A stretch of 64,000 bases of DNA from Nipponacmea schrenckii (Eukaryota; Mollusca; Gastropoda; Lottiidae): contig JAUJPP010000003.1 in the NCBI GenBank assembly GCA_030562195.1, positions 11,749,398 to 11,813,397 on the forward strand. Direction: 5' to 3'. Shown piece after piece: positions 51,451-61,000 of the stretch (within the stretch, counting starts at the first letter, position 1; the number at the start of each line of letters is the position of its first letter). The translations under genes and the position numbers were made by a program. The notes under the pieces are model-generated. The model was not told the origin of the DNA and ran no database searches. It worked only from the letters and a program-made list of their open reading frames with translations.

Positions 51451-52127
51451 TAACAATAATAACAATAATAAACTCTTTATTTTACATGGGTCAGAATTAG
51501 GCCCAATACACAAGGACATGGTCCTGTCTCACATTCAGCCCACACTAAGTTTCATTAAAATCCATAGAAAATTGAAGCTTCTATAGTGTATACAACAAAT
51601 TAATTTAACTTAGTCAAGGGCAATTACTCATAAACTATTCATCGAAAATTCGTCAAATTCGAAACATGACCACCGCCTTATCAATTCCAATGTTCATACC
51701 AAGTTTCATTCAAATCCATTGCAAATTGTAGCTTCTATTGCATCAACAATAAATTTTGATGTGATGTAACTAAGTCAAGGGCAATAACTCAAAAACCGTT
51801 CATCGAAAAATCTTCAAATTCGAACTTGACCTCCGTCTTATCAATTCCAATTCTCACACCAAGTTTCATTAAAATCCATTGAAAATTGTATCCTCTATTG
51901 TGTCTACAAAAAATATTGAGGCAGGGGCAATAACCAAAAAAACGTTCATCGGAAAATCATCAAAATCGAATTTGACCGCCGTCTTATCAATTCTAATGCT
52001 CACACTAAGTTTTATACAAATCAATTGAAAATTGTAGCTTCTATTGTGTCTACAACAAATGTTGACGGACGGACCGACGGACAGGCGACGACAATATACG
52101 TGCACATATTCATGTGGGCGTATAAAA
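51000..52127. mobile_element. TATACGCCCAC-family element
   Basis: The right end is typical: 'acggacggaccgacggacag', 'gacgacaatatacg', 'gtgggcgtataaa'. The interior has about five units of about 160 bp with 'ggcaataactcaaaaaccg', 'gaacttgac', 'cgtcttatcaattc', 'aagtttcatt', 'tccattgaaaattgtag'. The left end ('aacttgccgggggcaaagta', 'aatacggccca') matches the family's 'acttgccaggcaaggta...atacgccca' but with stretched homopolymers. Confidence 0.75.
51342..51470. repeat. (TAA)n and (TAACAA)n microsatellite
   Basis: Nearly pure 'aataat' followed by 'aacaat' units inside the TATACGCCCAC-family element. The reverse-frame poly-leucine open frame through it is an artefact of the repeat. Confidence 0.95.
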
Positions 52128-52707
52128 ATACACGTGGCAACAACAAATAATGAAAATGCTGTGTTTTACTGAACGGACGCCCTTTCCATATGCACAATCC
52201 AGAATTGCCCTAATAAGCAGGTCTTCTGAAAAATTCCAACCTTTCACAATTTCAACCTAAATTTTATGGTTTAATATGATCTTTCAAATGTTACAATCAT
52301 ATTATTCTTTGACTCCAAAAGAATATGATCATCAAAACATTGCCTACTAATAGGAGTAGCTCAATTTTAAGAATTCAATTCAAATTCCAGACCATTATAA
52401 TATGAACAGAACTAGGCCTACCACGAAGTGACATAGTATCTAAGTTTATTTTGTTAAATTGCAGGTGAACGAGGCGTTTATTATAGAAGAGTACCAGTTC
52501 TGCAATAAATCACATATCAAGATGACTTTACCTCAGTAAAGAGTAAGCCAATTGTAACTAGCCTAGGTCTTTTTTTTTATTATTGATGCAGTCATAGTAT
52601 GGAAGGATCTGACTCCTATGGGGTTTTAAAATACAGATGTGATGTCACCCTTTGTTTTTTGCGTACCAATATCCAACATATTGGTACTGGCAAGTGGCCA
52701 AGAGTCC

Positions 52708-54052
52708 CAGGAGCGTAGCGTGACCATTTTGACGGGGGGGGGGGGGGTGTAACGTCTAAGTTTTACCGACGAACACGTGTAACGTCAAAGTTTTACCGAC
52801 GAACACGTGTTCTTCCCGGGGCAAAAATAACTTACTCGAACTTTTAAGTATATACATTATACACGAACGAAATCCATCGTTAAAGCAAATCCTAAACCTT
52901 AGAAAACCATATCAATCAGGGGTGTATCTAGAATATGTCTGAGAGGGGGGACTGAAAGGTGATTTTTCCAAGGCAAGCCCTGCAGGCCAAAGGCCTTCGT
53001 ATTCGGCCCTTGCAGTGGCGGGGGGTTCGGGGGTCCTTCCCCGGAAAATTTTACATACTTGGAAACCCGGAGAATACATCTGACGCGATTTTGGAAGTCT
53101 TTTCCACTGGTCCAAATTATCAATTTTCATCGGAAAAACATATGTTTTCTATGTCCTTTTTCGACCTATTCTGCGTTTTACCGACATGGGGGGGGGGGGG
53201 GTTCTATTGTTCTCCCCCTGAAAATTTTACAAACTAGGAAACCCGGAAAATACATCTGACGCGATTTTGGAAGTCGTTTCCACCGGTCAAAATTATCAAT
53301 TTTCGTCGGACAACCATATGTTTTATATAGCCTTTTTCGACCTATTCTGCGGTTTACCGACAAGTTCAGTAAAAATCACTTTTTATGTAGACGAACAGTT
53401 TTCCGATAACATCATAACTGACACAAGGTTTCCACACTTTCGGTCAGCCAATCGGTTTTACTGAAGGCTCTATTTCCCATCCATGACCGTCTATTATCGA
53501 CCGATTCCGCGTTTTACCGACAAGTTTAGTAAAAATCACTTTAATGTAGACGAACGGTTTACCGATAACATCTTAAGAGACACAAGGTTTTCACTCTTTC
53601 GGTTAACAAATCGGTTTTATCGGCCAATTCCGCGTTTTACCGACAAATTCAAATAACGAACAGCTTACCAATAACAAGGGTATCGGTTAACCAATCGGTT
53701 TTACCGAAGACTCCAGTCATAACCAACTTATACCGACCGATTCCGGTAGTTTCAGTAAAAAAAAAAATACTTTTAATGTTGATAGTTTACTGATAAAATC
53801 ATAACCAACACATGGTTTTTACTTTTTAGGTTAATTGGTTTTACCGACGGTCCCACCCTGCCGTCTTTTATCGACCGATCATAACCAACACAATGTTTTG
53901 ACTTTTTAGGTTAATTAATCGGTTTAATCGATCGATTCCGCGTTTTACCGACGGTTCCATCCATGACCCCCCTTTTTACCGACCGATTCCGCGTTTTACC
54001 GACGAGTTCAGTAAAAGTGGGCACCCCCCCCCCCCCGGTAGCTACGCCCCTG
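52708..54052. mobile_element. Non-autonomous hAT-like element, 1,345 bp, 8-bp target duplication
   Basis: Identical direct repeats AAGAGTCC flank it at 52700-52707 and 54053-54060. Termini are inverted: left 'caggagcgtagcgtgacc', right (inverted) 'caggggcgtagctacc', each followed by a G or C run. The interior is made of repeats: a unit of about 180 bp occurs twice at 53059-53240 and 53240-53420 ('aaacccgga.aatacatctga', 'cgcgattttggaagtc', 'tttttcgacctattctgcg'). After that comes a series of 'ttttaccgac...gattccgcg', 'caagttcagtaaaaatcac' and 'gtagacgaac' units. No transposase frame was seen. The 8-bp duplication and CAGGGGCG end are typical of hAT. Confidence 0.88.
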
Positions 54053-54763
54053 AAGAGTCCAATCTTAAAGTCAATATTGGACTCTAAATATTAGCCACTT
54101 GCCCATAACGAATGGGGATTAGTCTGACCACTACTCACATTAAATTCACTCATACTTTATTCAGAGAACTAATCCAGGTTTCAAAATGTATAGTGTTCAA
54201 TGTTACGTCCAATTAAAACTTAAAGTTTATCTTCAAATCCCTACTTTCAAATGAAAAAGATAATTAATTATTCATTAGGGCGAAATCTGTCAGCATCGAT
54301 TAAAGTTGTATTTCAAATCTTGTCAAATAAGCTTACCAATTGATAAATTAGGCGTTTTTTCATTGTTATTTCGTGCATTCATAATTTATTTAACGTTATG
54401 TGGACACAGGAAGGTCCATCTGTGTTTTATGGATAGTTCTGGTAGATGTTAGCTAGGTATTTTCAACGTAATTAGGTCGATTATGAGTTAATTCGGGAAT
54501 TATTAGACAAACTGACAAAGTTTTCCCATTCATTAGAACATCTTTACTTTTGATTTATATAAGTATTAAAGAATCAAACAATGAAACTTTTTTCGAAACA
54601 CCAGGTGCTGCCATATTGGTTGGTTCATTGTTATTGACACATAGTCTGAATATGGATGATTCTTGTACTAAAGGGCTTAAAAGTTTTGATTTCAGGTTTG
54701 TTTGTAAATAAAAATCTAGTGAGTTTATAGTGAGCTGTTTTTTGTTAATCTGTATTTTAAGTT

Positions 54764-54877
54764 GGTTAATGGATCTCAAGTTTGTCAATGCGTCTAATAA
54801 TGACCGTATAACTCGGACCTTCGGTCCTTATCAACGATCATTATTAGACTTATTGACAAACTTTCGACCATTAACCT
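54764..54877. repeat. Imperfect inverted repeat of about 45-bp arms
   Basis: Left arm (54764-54808) and right arm (about 54835-54877) are complementary: 'ggttaatgg', 'aagtttgtcaat' and 'gtctaataatga' on the left reappear inverted on the right. The centre 'ggaccttcggtcc' is itself a short palindrome. It could be a small foldback element. It ends about 60 bases before the NT5DC1 TATA-like box. Confidence 0.8.
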
Positions 54878-54938
54878 ATACATATTTCATGTCGATATGT
54901 TTTGAGTTGCAATTAATGATAAGACGCACCCAAATTCC

Positions 54939-54946
54939 TATAAATA
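54939..54946 (+). promoter_or_regulatory. TATA-like box of NT5DC1
   Basis: TATAAATA about 60 bases before the upstream ATG (55006). It supports a transcript start near 54970 and thus use of the first ATG. Confidence 0.45.
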
Positions 54947-55005
54947 TATTGTAACTATATTTAGGCAAATCAGCTGTGTCTGTGATAATTACTGTCTAAA
55001 ACAAG

Positions 55006-58000
55006 ATGAATTTGCGGTTACGAGCAGGCCTACTTTTTAAGAATTGCACAACGAAGAAAATAGAAAATTGTTTATCATGGCCTCAAACAGATCGATACCA
55101 CCAATCGACTCCACCACAGCAACCGGAATCGGTACAGAATATTCCTACTCGACCTCTCCACGCACCAAATGTACAGTCATATCACATTGATCCGTCCAGC
55201 AACTTAAATTATACAGACAAAATGACTGACTCGTTCATAAATTTTCAGGATTTTGATGCATATGGTTTTGACTTGGATCATACCATACTGAAATATAAAT
55301 TAGTTAACACCTTCAATGTAAGTAGACTACCGAGCGGTATTTAGAATGAAAGAGGAGAATATGTTCTGGTTTGACTAAGCCCGAATGAACAATAATGTTT
55401 ATAAACTATCACAAGATTATTGATTTGGGAAAGAGTCGAGAGTATGTTCTGGTTTGTACGGTGGCTGACATACGACATTTTAACTTTTAATTTTGAATTA
55501 AAAACTTTTATTTTTCACCTAGGTGAAAAAAACTGAAAGCATTTTAAAAAAGCTGGTTCAGTAGATAAAACCAAAAGAGCTCTTTTTATTGGTTTCGCTA
55601 ACTGAATACAGTTTTCACTATAAATTTTTTAAATCAACTTTGTATTAAAACTTTGCGCCAAAATTGAAATGTGATTTAACTAGATAGTCGGAGCAAAGTA
55701 TAAAAATGTTTTTGAATAGATGTTTTTCGGAGATTTGAGATAGCAGCCTCAAAATAATACTGTAAGGTTAGATAAACAGAATTTTTTCAGGTCTACATTG
55801 AAAAGAAACACATTTCTCTCCTAGAAATTCAACCTGGAAAAGTTAAAAATTTGTTTCAAGCACAAGCACATACAAAGACACATACTATAACTTTGAGGCT
55901 GCTAATTCTATTCTCATTATAATTATGAATAAAATCAAAATACTTTTTACTTTCCTCGGATAATAATTGCCGATCAAATTTTTTGTCAATCTAAATAGAC
56001 ACATGTTGAGCTAGATCTATCTACATTTGGTGTACAGCGCTTTGTCTACCGGTACTTAGTTTGTTTGTTGTGGAAATTGATTTATTTCTGAAGTTTACTA
56101 ATTTTATAAGAGTATATTTATTCATAAGATTTGAACAACATGATTATGGCCTATTGTTGGACCTTTTCTACAATATTTGTATTGTTATTTTAGCTAGTCT
56201 ATGATTGTGTAACTGATTATCTAGTTGGAAAAGGCTATGATACAAGAATTCAACATGATCTAGAAAAATATAAAGATTTCATGTAGGTTTGAATTTTGTT
56301 GGTTTTGTGTAATACAGATTTAAATATCATTTCAGTTTTCACTATATTAGAGGATCAAGTGGATGTGTAGATATTTATTCCAAATAAATTATGAACATCA
56401 CAATAAAAATCAGCTCATTCAATCTTTAAATGGATTGGAAGACTATCGCTTTCAAATTAAATAAATTTATTGAACTATCCAAAATGGTGTAACTAAAATG
56501 AATTTGGGAGAACATAACATTAATTATCATGTAGGCCTATTACTATCATAATATTGCAATATTTGACCATTAACAAGATGTCTTTTATTTGATTGTATTT
56601 TAGATCCAAGGGCCTGGTATTAGATATTGGTAAGGGTAATATCATTAAACTAGGATCTAAAGGAGAGGTGATACAGTAAGTATGAAGAAGGAAAAAAGAA
56701 AAAAACAACTATATTTTACAAGGACAACAACTTACGTTCACAAGTCCGCCATGATCCTTTCTACCAACTGGTCCTTGGCCAAACCTCTTGGCATTTGATC
56801 TTTCCTTTATCTGTACCCATTTACAGCTGGGTGGACTGGATTTATGAGTGAAGATGACTTATTTAAGGTCATCGAACTTTCACACACTGATTGAGATTAG
56901 AACTCACCTCCAACATCCATGCAAATGACGTCATGATGTTAAGAACCAACGCTCTAACTGCTGTGCTATAGAACCCCTATAAATTTAAGTTAAACTGAAG
57001 TTAATTATCCCTTATTAAATCAAGAATAATACTTGATTATGGCCTTATTTATTATGTTTCAAAATGAAAATCTTTGTTGGGTTCATCTGTGAAAAATAAT
57101 GAAATGAGTGAAAGTTTATAAATACTTAATTGTGAGAACTTGTCTTTTGTTTAGTATAGTTTGTATTATTCTGTACTAATATAGGAGTTTCAGGATATAT
57201 TATCCGTATTCAATAGGTGATATTGTCTTTCAGAGGTAAACATGGCACTAAATCTTTGAGCAGTGATGAATTGATTAAGATATATGGAGAAGATTTGAAG
57301 TTTCAACATTTTGATGTCATAAGAACCATGCAGAATAGTGTCAGTAAGTATCAGTCAATGAATATAATAAAACTGTATGGTTGTCTGTAAAAAGTATGTC
57401 AACCCTTTTGGTACTATGTTGAGGTTGCTATTGCTTCTATTCTCATTAAAATAATGAATCAAAATACTTTTACTTTGCTCAGATAATAATTGCCGATCAA
57501 ATTAATTGTCAATCTAAAAAGACACATGTCCAGCTAAATCTATCTACATGAGGGATATAGAGACTAAAAGTGAGTACAAATTAATGCGATCCGCGATGGG
57601 TGTCACATTTTTTAATATCATAAAAATTCTAAAATGTTTAATGAATGAAGACATGAACATTGATCAAGATTTTATCTTAAATAGTCAAGTGTGAAAATTT
57701 TTTGTTTTTGTAACATCATTGATTACTAATCAGCTTCAAATTTAGAGATAATTACTTAATTACTTAATCCCACCCGGTCCCAATTTAAATACTTAACCTA
57801 TTTATCACTAATGTCAGCCATATTTGAACTCCGCATTAATTTCAATCTTGCAATAATTTGTAGCCTTACAGTATATAAAAGAGGATATATATGATGTGAA
57901 ATATTGGATATATGGTTATTTGAAATAAATGGCATATATCATGATGTGAAATATTGGATATATGATAGGATCAAGGACTACTATACGGATAGTAGTCCTT

Positions 58001-61000
58001 GGATAGGATTTGAAATAATGGCATATATCATATATGTATATATATGATCTGAAATATTTGATATATGATAGGATTTGAAATATTGGACATATCATATAAT
58101 ATGAATTGATGGAATATGAAATACTGGACATTTTATCTGTCCTTCTTTGTTATTTCAGGAGATTACAGGTTTTTTGAGAATTACTTTGATACCCCAGGTT
58201 TAGTTGCTATTGCCAGATTGATAGATATTGTGGATGAGAAGGTATGTGTATACTTTGTAACCCAACTTTTTATACGCCCACATGAAAATGTTGAAGTATA
58301 TTGCCATCATCCCTGTCCGTCCGTCCGCCCGTCAACAATTACTTGTGTACGGGATACAGGCCAGAGTTTTCATCCGATTTGAATGAAACTTGGTATGTGT
58401 ATTTATCTTGATAATATCTCGGACAAGTTCGAAAATGGCACGATTCCAGATGTCGGTTTATGAGTTATGGCCCTTGATTAAATCTAAAAACGTTGAAATT
58501 TACTTGTGTACGCAATAGAAGCTATAGTTTGCATCCGATTTTAATTAAACTTGGCATGTGTATTCATCTTGATAATATCTCAGATAAGTTCGAAAATGGC
58601 ACGATTCCAGATGTCTGTTTATGAGTTATGGCTCTTGATTAAATGAAAAAACGTTAAAATGTACTTGTGTATGCAATAGAAGCTATAGAAGCTATAGTTT
58701 TCATCCGATATGAATGAAACTTGGTATGTGTATTCATCTTGATAATGTCTCGCCAGATGCCTGTTTATGAGTTATTGCCCTTGATTAAATGAGAAAATGT
58801 TAAAATTTACTTATGTACGCAATAGAAGCTGTAGTTTTTATCCGATTGAATGAAACTTGGTATGTGTATTCATCTTAATAATATCTCAGACAAGTTAAAA
58901 AATGGTGCGATTCCAGATGTCGGTTTATGAGTTATTGCCCTGAAAAAAAAAACATGGAATATTCTGTTTGCTGAAGTGGGCGTATTTACCTTGCCTGGCA
59001 AGCTATCATTAAAGTTATCTTGGTATTTTAGTATTTTGGAAAATGGGCCCTGTGTGGAAAAAAAGTCAAAGATAGTCACTTCTTCTGAATCTTATAGGGA
59101 GCCGCGGTGGCTCAGTGGGTTAGATGCTTGCTCGCTAACCTGAGGGTCCAGGGTTCAATCCCGGCAAAGGTCGAGATGAACTTTCGGATTTTTCAGCCCG
59201 GTTTCCCCTTGTCAGTGATGCAGGTCGGAGGGACTGACATGGAAAAAGCGTCTAGTCGTTCGGATGGGACAATAAACCGAGGCCCCGTGTGCTGCAGTCT
59301 GTGCACGTTAAAGATCTGTTGACAGTTGGAAATCGAAAAAAGAGTAGGCTAATGCCGCTGTCCTGGCTAAATTTCCCTCATTGCACACTGCATGGCGTTG
59401 CCCGTCTTCATTAGCCCATAAGGTGCAGAAGGGTAGGACATAAAACTCCATTCATTTCATTTCTGAATCTTATTAAATCTTTGTTGAGCATGACAATCAC
59501 TCTTTCTCAGCAGCATTTATTTGCTATTGGCCAAGATGGTTATTTTATACATTATTTTGATTTGCTGGTGATTGATTTCAGGGTGGGTCAGAAAATAAAA
59601 GGTTGTCTTATGAAGAAATTTGGATTGATGTAATGAAAGCTGTAGAGAGTTGTTACATCTATCCAGGATTTAGATGTATGTATGATTATTAAGCCTTTGA
59701 ACATGTTGATAAGAGGATGTTATATCCTGAGAACTCCTAAAAGAAAAGCATAGAACAATAACATAAAGCAGGGCTGTTGATTTATTTTTTTTCGCAACCG
59801 GACATTTCTAAACAATGTTTTGTTGATGTCAAAAATATCCTACACTAAGAACTTTTCAACTGGTATCAAACTGTAAACTGTACTTTAATGCCATGAAGGT
59901 TTGGTTATATTCATCATAATTGGAACTTAAACTTTCTGAACTTATTGTCATACATCACATCACATCACAATAACAAAACATTCTGATCATCAAACATCTA
60001 CAGTATTTTAATATTTGTCCAATAATTCCTAGCAGTAAGCAGAAAAGAAAGATAAAACTTATATAATTACGCTCATTTTTTGCAAGGAATAGTAAAATTC
60101 CAATAGTAAATAATCTGCCAGTGACATTTAATTGAACTTCCGTCAGCTTTATTACTTTTTAAAGAAGAATTCTCAATGACCATCAACTTGTGAGGGCCGA
60201 CATTTTCTTCGCCATGTTTACGTTGGTACTGATGAAATTGGAAGATAATTGTCGTGATATAGACAATAATATCAATGAATAATGAACAATTAAAATTTAA
60301 CGGCATAACTATAGGATTAAACGGTCATGTCCAGCATATAGGGCCAAATCAACAGCCCTGTCATAAAGTATCTCTATATATAGAATTGTGCTCAAGGAAT
60401 AAAGTTCTCAAATAAAATACTGTAAAATGTGTCTATAATTTGTCTGAGGAATAAAATAGTAATATAATAATTTATATAATTAAAAAAATTATGTTTATTA
60501 TATTATGAATCACTAACAGTAAAAATTTTCTCTTTTTAAATTTATCCAATGTCTTGTTTTTTACTTTTTATTTTTTACATCTGTTACCGGTACTAAAAGT
60601 GGATACAGGTGGATTTTTTCCAAACTTAAAAAAAGAACCACATAAATATCTTCAAGAATGTAGTGTTGATGTTAAAAAATGGTTAAAAAGTTTAAAAGAT
60701 GAAAAGAAATGTGTATTTTTAGTGACAAGCTCCTTTGTAGATTTTGCATCCTTCACATCAAAATATATCTTAGGGTATGTTTGTTTGATAAAAAAAAATT
60801 CATAAGCATAAAGGTGCTGAAAAGTAGCGCATATAACCCCATTCATTTCAATTTGTTTAAAACAAATTGTGGTGCAGAAACTTGTTTGTGAATACTTGAC
60901 CTCATTCTTTTGGGGTCTGATACGACAAAGAATTCAAATCTTGTCACATGAATCCTGTAATCTTTATTTTGCTTTCAGTTGCACGTAAAATGACTTCTGC

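Larger units (their letters stand above)
50367..55005. other. Intergenic space, repeat-protein gene to NT5DC1
   Basis: Holds a TATACGCCCAC-family element (51000-52127) with a homopolymer-rich left part, a (TAA)n/(TAACAA)n microsatellite (51342-51470), a 1.35-kb hAT-like element (52708-54052), a long inverted repeat (54764-54877) and the NT5DC1 promoter. A 113-codon frame at 50494-50835 has no family resemblance or signal peptide and was not called. Confidence 0.55.

Noticed and set aside
51217..51519. 100-codon minus-strand frame with a long leucine run
   Set aside because: It is the TAA microsatellite read in reverse.
52899..53464. Cluster of 60-90 codon frames on both strands
   Set aside because: Caused by duplicated GC-richer blocks inside the hAT-like element; no conserved protein.
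59107..59165. tRNA gene
   Set aside because: A and B boxes are present, but no cloverleaf closes and the unit continues into a SINE body with target duplications.
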